DNA of 64,000 bases from Halothiobacillus neapolitanus c2 (GCF_000024765.1 NC_013422.1:1445501-1509500); one strand, 5' to 3'; counted from the first letter of the stretch, positions 26,817-37,273 are shown. Program-made: numbers and translations. Notes: a model not told the origin generated them from the letters alone.

Positions 26817-28226
26817 ATGTCATTTGCTGAACTGGGCCTGATGCCCGAGTTACTGACCGCGCTCGACGCCGTCGGCTATACAAGTCCTACCCCCATCCAA
26901 CGTGAAGCGATCCCGATCGTCTTGTCCGGGCGGGATCTTCTGGCCGCAGCCCAAACCGGCACCGGGAAAACCGCCGGCTTCACCTTGCCATTGTTGCAAC
27001 GACTCGCCACCACGCCTGTCTTGCACCCGGCACCCAAACACCGCATTCGTGCACTCGTGCTGACACCTACGCGCGAACTGGCTTCGCAGGTAGAAGAAAG
27101 CGTCAAGCAGTATGGCCAAAAGTTAAAATTGACCTCGATGGTGATTTTCGGCGGCGTGAACATCAACCCACAGCGTGATCGTCTGCAACGCAAACTCGAC
27201 ATCCTCGTCGCCACGCCAGGGCGCCTGCTCGATCACGTCGGCCAAGGCAACGTGGACTTGGGCGGCGTGGAAATTCTGGTGCTGGATGAAGCCGACCGCA
27301 TGCTCGACATGGGATTTATCCGCGACATCAAGCGGGTGCTCGCCCTGTTGCCCAAGCAACGGCAAAACCTGCTCTTCTCGGCCACCTTTGCGCCTGAAAT
27401 AAAAACCTTCGCCCAGAATTTGCTCGACAACCCGGCCAAGGTCGAAGTTGCGCCACAGGTCACCACCGCCGAGCGCGTTGAGCAACGGATTTATCCCGTT
27501 GACCGGGATGCTAAAAAAGCCCTGTTACAACAGCTCATCGTCGATGGCAACTGGAATCAAGTGCTGGTCTTCACCCGCACCAAACACGGCGCGAACCGTC
27601 TGGCCGAACAGCTCGACAAGGACGGTATCCCCGCCATGGCGATTCACAGTAACAAGAGCCAGTCTGCCCGTGAGAAAGCGCTCGGTGCATTCAAGGCCGG
27701 CAAACTGCGCGTCCTGGTCGCAACCGACATTGCAGCCCGTGGCATCGATATCGACGCCCTGCCTCATGTCGTCAACTATGAATTGCCGAACGTCCCCGAA
27801 GACTACGTGCATCGTATCGGTCGGACCGGTCGCGCCGGTGCGGGCGGCGAAGCCGTTTCCTTGGTGTGTGTGGACGAGCATAAACTGCTGGCCGATATCG
27901 AGCGCACTATTCGCCAGAAACTCGAACGCGTTATTGTGCCCGGCTTCGAACCGGACCCGAATGCCAGGCCCGAGCCATTGCGCAAACCACAGGCAGCGCG
28001 CCAACCCCGCCGCGACTTTCCACCACGCAGCGCTCAAGGCCATGGTGGACAAGGTCACAACGCCCAGGCACCTCGGTCAGCCGGCTCCCAGCGGGATGGT
28101 CAACCGCGTTCAGCCGGTAGCGCCGCAGCGGGCAATCGCCCCCAAAGAGATGGCGGCAGAGATACGGGCAACCGCTCACGTCCTGCGGGTTCCGGTCAGC
28201 GCCGTCGGCCTTCTGGCAACGTGTAA
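26817..28226 (+). CDS. rhlE: DEAD-box RNA helicase, RhlE type
   Basis: ATP-dependent RNA helicase for ribosome assembly and RNA turnover. The 469 residues hold a Q-motif ([12 protein letters not shown]), [21 protein letters not shown], then domain 2 with ARGIDI and HRIGRTGR. After residue 375 comes a low-complexity tail rich in Arg, Gly, Gln and Pro (RGG-like), the usual RNA-tethering extension of RhlE. ATG 26817 has TTGGA 7 bases upstream and starts at MSFAELGL; an earlier ATG is not homologous. Confidence 0.92.
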   Translation: MSFAELGLMPELLTALDAVGYTSPTPIQREAIPIVLSGRDLLAAAQTGTGKTAGFTLPLLQRLATTPVLHPAPKHRIRALVLTPTRELASQVEESVKQYGQKLKLTSMVIFGGVNINPQRDRLQRKLDILVATPGRLLDHVGQGNVDLGGVEILVLDEADRMLDMGFIRDIKRVLALLPKQRQNLLFSATFAPEIKTFAQNLLDNPAKVEVAPQVTTAERVEQRIYPVDRDAKKALLQQLIVDGNWNQVLVFTRTKHGANRLAEQLDKDGIPAMAIHSNKSQSAREKALGAFKAGKLRVLVATDIAARGIDIDALPHVVNYELPNVPEDYVHRIGRTGRAGAGGEAVSLVCVDEHKLLADIERTIRQKLERVIVPGFEPDPNARPEPLRKPQAARQPRRDFPPRSAQGHGGQGHNAQAPRSAGSQRDGQPRSAGSAAAGNRPQRDGGRDTGNRSRPAGSGQRRRPSGNV

Positions 28227-28451
28227 CATTGCTACCATTTTGGTACCAAATGATCTGATTCGGGTTCTAACCCGATTTACCGGCTAACTGTGGGTTGCAA
28301 AACAATCCTGCACAAGAGAGTCAGGGTCAACCAAGGTCAGTTTGATAAGCAAGCTCCCGTCACTGAATCATTAGTCGCAAGTATTGAGCAATACTGAATA
28401 CAGACTGCAGGCCGTTTTTTTTGACCTGCATCTTTGTCCAAATCAATCTTA
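28227..28451. other. Convergent intergenic region between rhlE and ppsA
   Basis: Contains small hairpins: CGGGTT/AACCCG at 28261-28274, AGTATTG/CAATACT at 28380-28395 and GCAGGCC/GACCTGC at 28407-28429. The third encloses a T8 tract in its loop and may act as a weak terminator for both genes. No gene is seen. Confidence 0.4.
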
Positions 28452-30851
28452 TCAGCCGCGCTTTTCTTTCATCTTCGCTTCGATTTCAAGCACTTTGCGC
28501 GTAGTGTTAACAACCGTATCGGGATTCAAGCTCATGGACTCAATCCCAATCTCGACCAGAAATGCGGCCATCTCGGGATAGTCGGACGGCGCCTGACCAC
28601 ACAGGCCGGAATGGATGCCGTTGCGCGCGCAGCCTTCTACCGCAAGCCGGATCATCTCCTTCACGCCGTCGTCACGCTCGTCATAATCGAATGCGACCAT
28701 CTCGCTATCCCGATCCACGCCCAGCGTCAATTGCGTCAAATCATTTGTGCCAATCGAGAAACCGTCAAACCGCTTCGCGAATTGATCGATCAGGATCACA
28801 TTATTCGGGATTTCACACATGGCATAGATTTGCAGACCGTTCTCGCCCCGTTTGAGCCCGAATTCCGCCATTTTTGCCAGCACGTCGTCGGCTTCTTTCA
28901 CGCGACGAACAAAGGGCAGCATGAGAATCACATTGGTTAGCCCCATCACTTCACGCACACGCTTCATGGCGAGACATTCAAGACGGAAACCTTCCTCGTA
29001 GGCCGGATGGGCATAGCGGGCAGCACCACGGAAACCAATCATCGGATTGGCCTCGTCCGGCTCGAAATCCGAACCGCCCAGCAAGGTGGCATATTCATTC
29101 GATTTAAAATCGGACATACGCACCACAACGGGCTTCGGCCAGAAAGCGGCCGCAATCGTCCCCACACCCTCGGAAAGACGCTCGATGAAGTAGGCTTCGC
29201 CATTGGCATAACCGCTCGTCAGACGAGCAATCGCCGCGCGATCTGCCGCAGAAGACACTTTCTCAGGATGCAACAAGGCCAGTGGGTGCGCCTTGATGGA
29301 CTCGTTGATGATGAACTCCATCCGGGCCAGCCCCACGCCATCGTTCGGCAGGAATGAGGTTTTGAATGCAAGGTCAGGGTTACCGAGATTGATCATGATC
29401 TGGGTGGTCGGACGAGCGATATCACCCACTTCCGTCGTATCGACATGGAACGGCACAGCGCCCTTGTAAATCCGGCCGTTGTCGCCTTCCGCGCAGGAAA
29501 CGGTGATCGTCGCTCCATCGGGAATCTTGGTCGTCGCTTCGCCCGCACCGACCACCGCGGGAATACCCAACTCACGCGCGATAATTGCCGCATGGCACGT
29601 ACGCCCGCCGCGGTTGGTCACGACCGCCGCAGCCGTCTTCATGACAGGCTCCCAATCCGGCGTGGTCGTATCGGCGACCAGAATCTCACCGGGTTTAAAT
29701 TCGCTCAGGTGGGCGGCATCCTGAATGATTCGCGCCGGGCCGCTGGCAATTCGCTCACCCACGGAACGCCCAGTGATGATGACCTCCCCCTGACCGTCGA
29801 GCTCATAGCTTTCCAGAAGATTGACCCGACGTTGGGATGCCACCGTCTCCGGACGTGCCTGCACGATGTACATCTTCCCGTCCAGGCCATCCTTTGCCCA
29901 CTCCATGTCCATGGGGTGGCCGTAATGCGCCTCGATTGCTATGGCGTATTCGGCCAGTTCCAGCACGTCGGCATCACCGATACAGAACCGTTCGCGATCT
30001 TCGGTCGGTGTGGGAATATTACGCGTTGTGTTCCGTGTATCGCCTTCCATGTAGACCATCATGATGGCCTTGCCGCCCATATTGCGTCGCAATACCGCCC
30101 GATGACCCGCAGCGAATGTTGGCTTATGAACGTAGAACTCGTCGGGGTCGACCGCACCCTGCACGATATTCTCGCCAAGACCATAACTGCCGGTAATGAA
30201 TACGGCATCGCGGAAGCCCGATTCGGTATCGAGCGAGAACATCACGCCCGATGCCGAAAGATCCGAACGCACCATTTTCATGACACCGATGGAAAGGCCG
30301 ATCTTGAAATGATCGAAGCCCTGATCGACTCGATAATGAATCGCACGATCCGTGAACAGACTGGCAAAATCCCGCCGACAGGCGTCCAACAGGCTTTGAT
30401 CGCCTCGCACATTAAGAAATGTATCCTGCTGGCCGGCAAAGCTCGCCGTTGGAAGATCCTCCGCGGTGGCCGAACTGCGCACCGCAAGCCCAACATCTTC
30501 GCCATATTCTTCCTGCAGTTTGCGATAGGCTGCGATGATTTCTTTTGCCAAGTCATCCGGCAAACCCGCACCGTAGACAATTTCCCGCGCTCGCTTGCCA
30601 CGCCGCGCCAAATCACTCACATCCTCGGGGTCAAGCGTATCAAGCGCCTCGTGCAGCGCAGGCCAGGCATTGGCCGAATCCAGCATGTAGTGGTAGGCCT
30701 CGGCAGTAATGGCAAAACCATTGGGGATGCGTACACCGGCGGGTGATAGCTTGCGGTACATCTCGCCCAGAGACGCATTCTTGCCACCGACCAGCGGCAC
30801 ATCGTCGATCCCCAATTCGTCAAAGAACCGGATGTATTTGAATTTATTCAT
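28452..30851 (-). CDS. ppsA: Phosphoenolpyruvate synthase
   Basis: Makes PEP from pyruvate and ATP, releasing AMP and phosphate, for gluconeogenesis. In an autotroph it also links pyruvate to PEP for biosynthesis. The 799 residues have an N-terminal ATP-grasp domain (VGGKNASLGEM, VRSSATAEDLP), the phosphohistidine domain with catalytic His in GGRTCHAAI (about 420) and a TIM-barrel PEP domain ending GLCGQAPSDYPE with the active cysteine. AGGAGT lies 9 bases before ATG 30851. It is divergent from minD. Confidence 0.96.
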   Translation of the reverse strand: MNKFKYIRFFDELGIDDVPLVGGKNASLGEMYRKLSPAGVRIPNGFAITAEAYHYMLDSANAWPALHEALDTLDPEDVSDLARRGKRAREIVYGAGLPDDLAKEIIAAYRKLQEEYGEDVGLAVRSSATAEDLPTASFAGQQDTFLNVRGDQSLLDACRRDFASLFTDRAIHYRVDQGFDHFKIGLSIGVMKMVRSDLSASGVMFSLDTESGFRDAVFITGSYGLGENIVQGAVDPDEFYVHKPTFAAGHRAVLRRNMGGKAIMMVYMEGDTRNTTRNIPTPTEDRERFCIGDADVLELAEYAIAIEAHYGHPMDMEWAKDGLDGKMYIVQARPETVASQRRVNLLESYELDGQGEVIITGRSVGERIASGPARIIQDAAHLSEFKPGEILVADTTTPDWEPVMKTAAAVVTNRGGRTCHAAIIARELGIPAVVGAGEATTKIPDGATITVSCAEGDNGRIYKGAVPFHVDTTEVGDIARPTTQIMINLGNPDLAFKTSFLPNDGVGLARMEFIINESIKAHPLALLHPEKVSSAADRAAIARLTSGYANGEAYFIERLSEGVGTIAAAFWPKPVVVRMSDFKSNEYATLLGGSDFEPDEANPMIGFRGAARYAHPAYEEGFRLECLAMKRVREVMGLTNVILMLPFVRRVKEADDVLAKMAEFGLKRGENGLQIYAMCEIPNNVILIDQFAKRFDGFSIGTNDLTQLTLGVDRDSEMVAFDYDERDDGVKEMIRLAVEGCARNGIHSGLCGQAPSDYPEMAAFLVEIGIESMSLNPDTVVNTTRKVLEIEAKMKEKRG

Positions 30852-31174
30852 GAAATGACAACTCCTGTTATGAGTAACCCTAGAACTTTACCGTGGGGAT
30901 GAACCTTACTTTTTAATGGTCACGAGGGTGGAAACGAGGCATGAACCGCCTCTGTAGGATCTTCAATTGATAGCCGAAATCCATACAAAATAAAAGTAAA
31001 TAAAACGGTTTGGGAAAACAATAATCCAACCTGACAATCCCAAACACACCCAGACCACTATACCGCTCCAGCAAACCTTATGAATCAATCCTGATTTATG
31101 GCAGAATCAGCGGAGTTCCGGTTGTTCTTTATTTTCGCGACGCCTCGGTTAGAGGTGTGGGCAGGAGTTGATTA
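30852..31174. other. Divergent intergenic region between ppsA and minD (no minC)
   Basis: 323 bases without a reading frame that resembles MinC, or a remnant of one. It should contain the promoters of ppsA and minD. The minD ribosome site AGGAG is at 31163-31167. AT-rich tracts around 30985-31010 could serve ppsA, but I could not assign boxes. A small CCTC/GAGG hairpin lies at about 31143-31155. Confidence 0.45.
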
Positions 31175-31990
31175 GTGGCAAAAATTATCGTTGTAACTTC
31201 AGGGAAAGGCGGCGTTGGTAAAACAACGACAAGCGCAGCGATTTCCAGCGGCTTGGCTTTGGCCGGTAAGAAAACGGTCGTCATCGATTTTGATGTGGGT
31301 CTACGAAACCTTGACCTCATCATGGGGGTTGAGCGGCGCGTGGTCTATGACCTCGTAAACGTCATCCAGAAAGAGGCCGGTTTGAGCCAAGCGCTCATCA
31401 AACACAAGGAAGTCGACAATCTTTATGTCCTCCCCGCCTCACAAACCAAAGACAAAGATGCACTGACCGAAGAAGGCGTCAAACAAGTTTTTGATGATTT
31501 GAAGGCCGACGGCTTCGATTACATCATCTGCGACTCCCCTGCTGGCATTGAACGCGGCGCACAACTGGCCATGTACTACGCCGATGAAGCAATCGTGGTT
31601 TCCAACCCCGAAGTTTCTTCTGTTCGAGACTCTGACCGCATGCTCGGCATTCTGGCCAGCAAGTCCCAACGGGCCAAAAACGGCGAAACCCCCATTCGTG
31701 AACATTTGCTGATTACCCGCTACTCACCCAACCGCGTGGAGGCGGGTGAAATGCTTTCCATCGAAGACATGCTCGAAATTCTGGCTGTGCCGCTGCTGGG
31801 CGTCATTCCCGAATCACCCGCGGTGCTTCAGGCTTCCAACTCCGGTCGTCCGGTCATTCTCGATCAGACAGCAGATGCCGGACAAGCCTATCAGGACGCG
31901 GTCGCTCGGCTTCTTGGTGAAGATCGGCCCATGCGGTTCGTTGAAGCGGAGAAAAAATCCTTCTTCAACCGTTTGTTTGGACGGGGGTAA
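31175..31990 (+). CDS. minD: Septum site-determining ATPase MinD
   Basis: Membrane-cycling ATPase that positions division inhibition at the poles. The 271 residues carry the deviant Walker A GKGGVGKTT (10-18), switch I (DVGLRNLDLIMG), DSPAGIE and a C-terminal amphipathic membrane-binding helix (KKSFFNRLFGRG). The start is GTG 31175 with AGGAG about 8 bases upstream. minE follows by 2 bases, but minC, normally directly upstream, is absent here. Confidence 0.97.
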   Translation: MAKIIVVTSGKGGVGKTTTSAAISSGLALAGKKTVVIDFDVGLRNLDLIMGVERRVVYDLVNVIQKEAGLSQALIKHKEVDNLYVLPASQTKDKDALTEEGVKQVFDDLKADGFDYIICDSPAGIERGAQLAMYYADEAIVVSNPEVSSVRDSDRMLGILASKSQRAKNGETPIREHLLITRYSPNRVEAGEMLSIEDMLEILAVPLLGVIPESPAVLQASNSGRPVILDQTADAGQAYQDAVARLLGEDRPMRFVEAEKKSFFNRLFGRG

Positions 31991-31992
31991 TC

Positions 31993-32259
31993 ATGGGTAT
32001 TCTTGATTTATTCCGTGCGCGCCCCAAGCCGACGGCTCATCTGGCTAAAGAACGGCTCCAGATCCTGATCGCACATGAACGCAGCCAAGGGCAGAATACC
32101 GACCCTGATTATCTGCCCAAGCTTAAAAACGATCTCCTGGATGTCATTCGCAAATATGTGGCCGTACAAGATGACGCCGTTCAGGTTCAAATCGAACATC
32201 ACGAAGGTGTCGATACGTTGGAACTCAACATTGTCCTGCCCGACCGCAAGGAAGAATAA
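31993..32259 (+). CDS. minE: Cell-division topological specificity factor MinE
   Basis: 88 residues, the family's normal size. It has an N-terminal membrane-targeting segment (MGILDLF), the MinD-binding helix AKERLQILIAHER and a C-terminal beta domain for dimerisation. It stimulates MinD ATPase and makes the Min proteins oscillate. It is translated 2 bases after minD. Confidence 0.97.
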   Translation: MGILDLFRARPKPTAHLAKERLQILIAHERSQGQNTDPDYLPKLKNDLLDVIRKYVAVQDDAVQVQIEHHEGVDTLELNIVLPDRKEE

Positions 32260-32404
32260 GCCAGACGCCTGCGCATTTGTTTTATTTATACTAGATAAAA
32301 CCAATAGAGCAACTCAATAGGCCAATGAAAATGTTTAGCGCGCGGGCATGAGCACCGCACGTTAAAGTTAAGTCATATGTTCAATCAGCCCTGAGGGTGC
32401 AATC

Positions 32405-32953
32405 ATGACTTTATCCAACTTTTCCTGGCTAACCGATTCCCCAATATTTTCAACTACCTTATGGCCCGCATGGGTCGCAGGTGGCGCCATCGGCATACTT
32501 GCCTTTGCGCAACGCTGGATGACCGACCAACCCTTGGGCTGCTCGGCTGCTTTCGGTAACGCGTGTGCCCGCATGGGTAGCCGGCTGCCTTTGTTTCAAG
32601 GCCCCGCACACAGCACCGTCACCGACTGGAAACTCTGGTTCCTGGTCGGCATTTTTCTCGGCGGTCTTCTCGCGAGCCTCTCGACCGGTTCATGGGCCGA
32701 ACCGTCGCATTTTGGCTCGTTGTACACGGCATTGATGCCTCATTCCGACGCAGGCCGCGTGCTGTGGTGGCTGTTCGGTGGCGTGTTGATTGGCATGGGT
32801 TCACGCTTGGCCGGGGGCTGCACCTCAGGTCACACCATTAATGGCGTAGCGATGGGGTCACCTGCGAGCATTGTCGCCTCGATATTTTTTTTCGCAGCGG
32901 CTGTCGGCACGGCACAAATCGCCCAACACCTTCTGAACGCAATCGGAGGTTGA
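32405..32953 (+). CDS. YeeE/YedE-family membrane protein (sulfur-compound transport), first subunit
   Basis: 182-residue inner-membrane protein with four to five hydrophobic segments and the YeeE/YedE cysteine motif AGGCTSGHTING (about 138-149). A second cysteine pair is near 46-54 (GCSAAFGNAC). YeeE imports thiosulfate in E. coli, and two-gene half-size versions are known as PmpA/PmpB. In a sulfur oxidiser an import role for thiosulfate or another sulfur species is reasonable but inferred. AGGGTG precedes ATG 32405; the next gene starts 2 bases after its stop. Confidence 0.85.
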   Translation: MTLSNFSWLTDSPIFSTTLWPAWVAGGAIGILAFAQRWMTDQPLGCSAAFGNACARMGSRLPLFQGPAHSTVTDWKLWFLVGIFLGGLLASLSTGSWAEPSHFGSLYTALMPHSDAGRVLWWLFGGVLIGMGSRLAGGCTSGHTINGVAMGSPASIVASIFFFAAAVGTAQIAQHLLNAIGG

Positions 32954-32955
32954 TC

Positions 32956-33429
32956 ATGAACAATTCAAGCCCATTGATCCGCAACGGTAGCTTCCTGCTC
33001 TTTGGCGTAGTGTTCGGTTTTTTACTGAGCCGCGCCGGCGCAACCGATCCCGCGCTCATTTCAAGCTTACTGCTGTTTGAAAACCTGCATTTATTATGGG
33101 TCATCGCCACGGCTGTCGGCGTTGGCGCCATACTCAATTTACTCGCTAAACAGTTGAAATGGCGAAGCTTGGCAAGTGGCGAGCCGATTAGCTTTCCGCA
33201 CAAACCCTTCGTGCGTGCACTCATTCCCGGTGCCCTTCTGTTCGGTGTGGGTTGGGGCCTGACTGGAGTCTGCCCTGGAACCGCACCCGCCATGCTCGGC
33301 GAGGGTCAGTGGTTTGTCGGCGTGGTGCTCATCGGCATCGTGCTGGGCACCTGGCTGGTCGGTTTTATCCATCACATCCAGATCAAGAGGCAGCTACAAT
33401 CACGGGATATGACCACCGCGAACAGATAA
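32956..33429 (+). CDS. YeeE/YedE-family membrane protein (DUF6691-like), second subunit
   Basis: 157-residue membrane protein with four hydrophobic segments and the motif GLTGVCPGTAP (about 105-115), the second half of the YeeE/YedE repeat. Together with the preceding gene it rebuilds the two-lobed transporter found as one chain in E. coli YeeE. ATG 32956 is 6 bases after GGAGG; a TTG at 32950 would abut the ribosome site and is rejected. Confidence 0.85.
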   Translation: MNNSSPLIRNGSFLLFGVVFGFLLSRAGATDPALISSLLLFENLHLLWVIATAVGVGAILNLLAKQLKWRSLASGEPISFPHKPFVRALIPGALLFGVGWGLTGVCPGTAPAMLGEGQWFVGVVLIGIVLGTWLVGFIHHIQIKRQLQSRDMTTANR

Positions 33430-33432
33430 TGC

Positions 33433-33855
33433 ATGGCCAATTCCTCAACAAACAAGACACAACAAACGGAGCTCAAGGAGCAGCGCGTCGATACCTGGTT
33501 ATGGGCGGCGCGTTTCTTCAAAACACGCTCCCTTGCCTCTACGGCAATCGAAGGCGGCAAGGTGGCAATCAACGGTCAGCCATGTAAAAAATCCGGCAAG
33601 GCAGTCCGAATTGGCGACGAACTGTCCATCGAACGTGGTGAGACTAAGTGGATTGTTACGGTTACGGGGCTATCCAAACAACGCGGATCGGCCACAGTGG
33701 CCCAAACCCTGTATTCCGAATCGCCAGAACATCTGGCCGAACGCCTGAAGAAAGCCGAACAAAACCGCCAAAACCACTTGATGAACCCGAGCCGCGTCAA
33801 ACCGGATCAACACACCCGCATCCTGCTTCGCGCCCTGCGCGGCAAGCCTGTGTAA
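33433..33855 (+). CDS. hslR: Heat-shock protein 15 (ribosome-associated S4-domain protein)
   Basis: 140 residues with an S4 RNA-binding domain (VDTWLWAARFFKTRSLA, about 19-75) and a basic tail (KPDQHTRILLRALRGKP). Hsp15 binds stalled 50S subunits still carrying peptidyl-tRNA and helps recycle them. It starts 3 bases after the YeeE/YedE pair, so it may be co-transcribed with it, though no functional link is evident. Confidence 0.92.
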   Translation: MANSSTNKTQQTELKEQRVDTWLWAARFFKTRSLASTAIEGGKVAINGQPCKKSGKAVRIGDELSIERGETKWIVTVTGLSKQRGSATVAQTLYSESPEHLAERLKKAEQNRQNHLMNPSRVKPDQHTRILLRALRGKPV

Positions 33856-34016
33856 AGCACAATTCCCTCGATCATGCAGCGATATGCCGGAATTACGCCC
33901 TAAAATGCCGTGGTCAACCGGCTGTTTAGTGGACAATCCAACGGCCACACGGCACAATGCCGACAACTTAAATTTCACGAAATGAAAGACACTCCCGCGA
34001 CAAGGAACTGCGACGC

Positions 34017-34496
34017 ATGGCAACCATTCTGCTGCTGAACGGCCCGAATCTGAACCGCCTAGGCACACGCGAGCCCGATCGCTATGGCAAGACGACATTG
34101 GACGATATCGTTCAGCGTCTGGATCACCTCTGCCGTCATACGTCATCGACACTTGAACATCTTCAAACGAATGCCGAGCATGAAATGATCGAGCGGATAC
34201 ATGCCGCTGCCGATTCTGGCGTGGAGGGCATCGTCATTAACCCCGCAGCCTGGACACATACCAGCATAGCGCTTCGTGATGCCCTGCTCTCAACCGCCAT
34301 CCCCTTCGTCGAAATCCACATTACCAACATTCATGCCCGCGAAACGTTCCGCCAGCATTCGTATTTTTCGGATATCGCTGTCGGGTCGATCGTTGGTGTG
34401 GGCGCCGTCGGCTACGAACTCGCGTTATTCGCATTACTGAATCATCTTGGCATCCCACGCGGCAAGCTGTGGACGCCCCCTTTGCCACACGCCTAA
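34017..34496 (+). CDS. aroQ: Type II 3-dehydroquinate dehydratase
   Basis: Third step of the shikimate pathway. The 159 residues have the family start [17 protein letters not shown], the catalytic tyrosine in RYGKTT, the active-site NPAAWTHTS region and the substrate-binding [11 protein letters not shown] with its histidine. AAGGA lies 9 bases upstream. aroQ-accB-accC-prmA is a common gammaproteobacterial order. Confidence 0.97.
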   Translation: MATILLLNGPNLNRLGTREPDRYGKTTLDDIVQRLDHLCRHTSSTLEHLQTNAEHEMIERIHAAADSGVEGIVINPAAWTHTSIALRDALLSTAIPFVEIHITNIHARETFRQHSYFSDIAVGSIVGVGAVGYELALFALLNHLGIPRGKLWTPPLPHA

Positions 34497-34539
34497 TTCC
34501 CAAGGAATTCAGGCCAAAATCATTCGGAGAAGTCCATCC

Positions 34540-34992
34540 ATGGATATTCGCAAAATTAAAAAACTGATCGAACTGCTTGAGGAATCGGGCATCGCCGAAA
34601 TTGAAATTCGCGAAGGCGAAGAATCCGTTCGTATTTCTCGTGGTCAAATTGCCCAAGCCGCGCCAGTTCAATACACCGTACCCAGCGTCAGTTCGCCAAC
34701 TGTCGCTTCTGCTCCGGCACCCGATTCCCAACAGACAGCCGCGCCTGCTCAGGCAGCAGGAACACCGATCAAATCACCCATGGTCGGTACGTTCTATCGT
34801 TCCGCTTCACCTACGGCAAAACCATTTGTCGAAGTTGGCAGCAGCGTCAAGTCTGGCGACACGCTGTGCGTCGTTGAAGCCATGAAAATGTTCAACCAAA
34901 TTGAGGCAGAAACCAGCGGCACAATCACCGCGATTCTGGTCGAGAATGGTCAGCCGGTCGAATACGATCAGCCATTGTTCATCATCGAATAA
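34540..34992 (+). CDS. accB: Biotin carboxyl carrier protein of acetyl-CoA carboxylase
   Basis: 150 residues: N-terminal helix, an Ala/Pro/Ser-rich flexible linker (about 45-75) and a C-terminal biotinyl domain with the biotinylated lysine K116 in EAMKM. It carries CO2 from AccC to the carboxyltransferase AccAD in fatty-acid synthesis. GGAGAAG lies 8 bases before ATG 34540; an earlier in-frame ATG lies within aroQ. Confidence 0.96.
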   Translation: MDIRKIKKLIELLEESGIAEIEIREGEESVRISRGQIAQAAPVQYTVPSVSSPTVASAPAPDSQQTAAPAQAAGTPIKSPMVGTFYRSASPTAKPFVEVGSSVKSGDTLCVVEAMKMFNQIEAETSGTITAILVENGQPVEYDQPLFIIE

Positions 34993-35018
34993 GCCATCCC
35001 GTTTTCAGAGGTTTTGCC

Positions 35019-36362
35019 ATGTTGAACAAAGTATTAATCGCGAATCGCGGTGAAATTGCACTGCGAATTCTGCGCGCTTGTCGCGAACTCGACATCCAGA
35101 CCGTGGCTGTTCACTCTACTGCCGACCGGGATCTCAAACACGTCCGACTCGCAGATGAATCAGTCTGCATCGGTGGTCCACGGTCAAACGAAAGCTATCT
35201 GAACATCCCGGCCATCATCGCTGCGGCAGAAGTGACCGATTCGGTCGCCATTCATCCCGGTTATGGATTTTTATCCGAAAATGCCGATTTTGCCGAGCGC
35301 GTGGAACAATCGGGATTTATTTTCATCGGTCCAACCCCAGAAAACATTCGCATGATGGGCGACAAGGTCACCGCCAAAGAGACCATGCGCGCAGCAAATG
35401 TGCCCTGCGTGCCCGGTTCAGATGGCGCGCTGGGCGATGATCCGGATGAGAACCTGCGTTTGGGGCGTGAAGTCGGCTATCCGGTCATCATCAAGGCGGC
35501 CGGTGGTGGTGGCGGGCGCGGTATGCGCGTGGTGCATACCGAGGCGGCTCTGCTGCATGCCATCGAAATGACGCGTAGCGAAGCACAAGCGGCGTTTAAC
35601 AACCCGCAGGTGTACATGGAAAAATTCCTTGAGCACCCACGCCACGTTGAAATCCAGATACTTGCGGACACCCATGGCAATGCGATCTATCTGGGTGAGC
35701 GCGATTGTTCCATGCAGCGCCGCCATCAGAAAATTATCGAAGAAGCGCCCGCCCCCGGCGTCACGCCTGAGCAACGTGCCGAAATTGGCGCCGTGTGCGT
35801 GGCTGCCTGTCAGCGCATGGGCTACCGCGGTGCCGGCACGTTCGAGTTTCTTTATGAGAACGGCAACTTCTATTTCATCGAGATGAACACCCGTTTGCAG
35901 GTGGAGCACACCATCACCGAGATGATCACCGGCATTGACCTGGTAAGACAGCAATTACGTATTGCATCGGGCCTGCCACTTGAGATCACTCAGGATCAGG
36001 TTCGCCTGACCGGTCACTCTATTGAATGCCGCATCAATGCCGAAGATCCAAACACCTTCTTGCCCAGCCCCGGGAAAATCACCAACCTGCATTTTGCGGG
36101 CGGTAACGGCGTTCGCATCGATTCGCATATCTACAATGGCTACAGCGTTCCGCCTTACTACGACTCTATGATCGGCAAGCTCATCACCCATGCCGACACA
36201 CGAGAGCAGGCAATTCGTCGCATGGCCGGCGCACTCGACGAAATGATGATTGATGGCATCAAGACAAATATCCCGCTGCATCGAGAAATGATGGCCGATC
36301 AAGCCTTTATCGAAGGCGGTACAGATATTCATTACCTGCAAAAGAAACTGGGGCTGAACTGA
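35019..36362 (+). CDS. accC: Biotin carboxylase subunit of acetyl-CoA carboxylase
   Basis: 447-residue ATP-grasp enzyme that carboxylates biotin on AccB. It shows [13 protein letters not shown] at the N-terminus, the Gly-rich ATP loop [35 protein letters not shown] and the conserved C-terminal region. It lies 26 bases after accB and overlaps prmA by one base (TGATG). Confidence 0.98.
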   Translation: MLNKVLIANRGEIALRILRACRELDIQTVAVHSTADRDLKHVRLADESVCIGGPRSNESYLNIPAIIAAAEVTDSVAIHPGYGFLSENADFAERVEQSGFIFIGPTPENIRMMGDKVTAKETMRAANVPCVPGSDGALGDDPDENLRLGREVGYPVIIKAAGGGGGRGMRVVHTEAALLHAIEMTRSEAQAAFNNPQVYMEKFLEHPRHVEIQILADTHGNAIYLGERDCSMQRRHQKIIEEAPAPGVTPEQRAEIGAVCVAACQRMGYRGAGTFEFLYENGNFYFIEMNTRLQVEHTITEMITGIDLVRQQLRIASGLPLEITQDQVRLTGHSIECRINAEDPNTFLPSPGKITNLHFAGGNGVRIDSHIYNGYSVPPYYDSMIGKLITHADTREQAIRRMAGALDEMMIDGIKTNIPLHREMMADQAFIEGGTDIHYLQKKLGLN

Positions 36363-37273
36363 TGGCCGAGTCGTCTGCAATCAATCCGGCTTGGCAAAGA
36401 CTAAGCCTGGATGTACCGCAATCCGATGTTGAAGCCTGCGAGGACGCCCTGCTTGAAGCGGGCGCAGTCTCCGTTTCACTGGAAGAAATCGGTGATGAGC
36501 AGATTTTCGAACCAAAACCTGGGGAAACGCCCCTTTGGCAGCGTGTTCGCGTAGCTGGGCTTTTCGAAGGTCATATCAGCCCGGCGAACATCATGGGGCA
36601 ACTGCATGGCTCGCTGCGGCCATCCCTTTTGGGTGATTTCGATCACGAATTCATCGAGGAAACCGACTGGGTTCGGCAAACCCAAGCAGATTTCGCCCCC
36701 AATCATTACGGCGATGGTCTGTGGGTTACGCCTCATTGGAGCGATGCACCCACCGAAGCCAAAACCGTCGTGCGGATTGATCCCGGGATGGCCTTTGGCA
36801 CGGGCCAACATGAAACCACCTCCCTATGTTTGGATTGGCTTGATGCGCAATCACTCAATGGTCTGCGCGTCCTCGATGTGGGTTGCGGTTCGGGAATCCT
36901 CGCGCTGGCTGCCTTGATGAAAGGCGCCTCGGTTGCCTATGGCACCGATATTGACCCACAGGCACTCAAGGCCAGCCGGGACAATGCGGCACTGAATGAC
37001 ATTCCGGAGGATCGTTTTTGGCTCGGTCTGCCGGAAGAATTGGCCGCAGAGGAAAAATTCGATGTCTTAATCGCCAATATCCTAGCCCAACCACTGATCG
37101 AACTCGCACCGACGTTAGCACCTCATCTCAAAAAGGGCGGTCGCTTCGCGCTGTCAGGCATTCTTAATACACAAGCTGAGGCAGTGGCTGCGCAATGGAT
37201 GGCTCAAGGCTTGACGATTGATGGCATTGCGTCACAAGGTGACTGGTCACGCGTGAGTGGTCAGCGAGAATAA
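36362..37273 (+). CDS. prmA: Ribosomal protein L11 methyltransferase
   Basis: Trimethylates L11 (N-terminus and lysines). It has an N-terminal substrate-recognition domain (about 1-70), then a SAM fold with VLDVGCGSGILALAALMKGA and the NIL motif (LIANILAQPL). IDPGMAFGTGQHETT is diagnostic of PrmA. The 303 residues are close to E. coli (293). The start overlaps the accC stop. Confidence 0.96.
   Translation: MAESSAINPAWQRLSLDVPQSDVEACEDALLEAGAVSVSLEEIGDEQIFEPKPGETPLWQRVRVAGLFEGHISPANIMGQLHGSLRPSLLGDFDHEFIEETDWVRQTQADFAPNHYGDGLWVTPHWSDAPTEAKTVVRIDPGMAFGTGQHETTSLCLDWLDAQSLNGLRVLDVGCGSGILALAALMKGASVAYGTDIDPQALKASRDNAALNDIPEDRFWLGLPEELAAEEKFDVLIANILAQPLIELAPTLAPHLKKGGRFALSGILNTQAEAVAAQWMAQGLTIDGIASQGDWSRVSGQRE

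Noticed and set aside
29445-30746. Plus-strand frame of 433 codons opposite ppsA
   Set aside because: Antisense shadow of a clearly coding gene; His/Arg-rich translation without domains.
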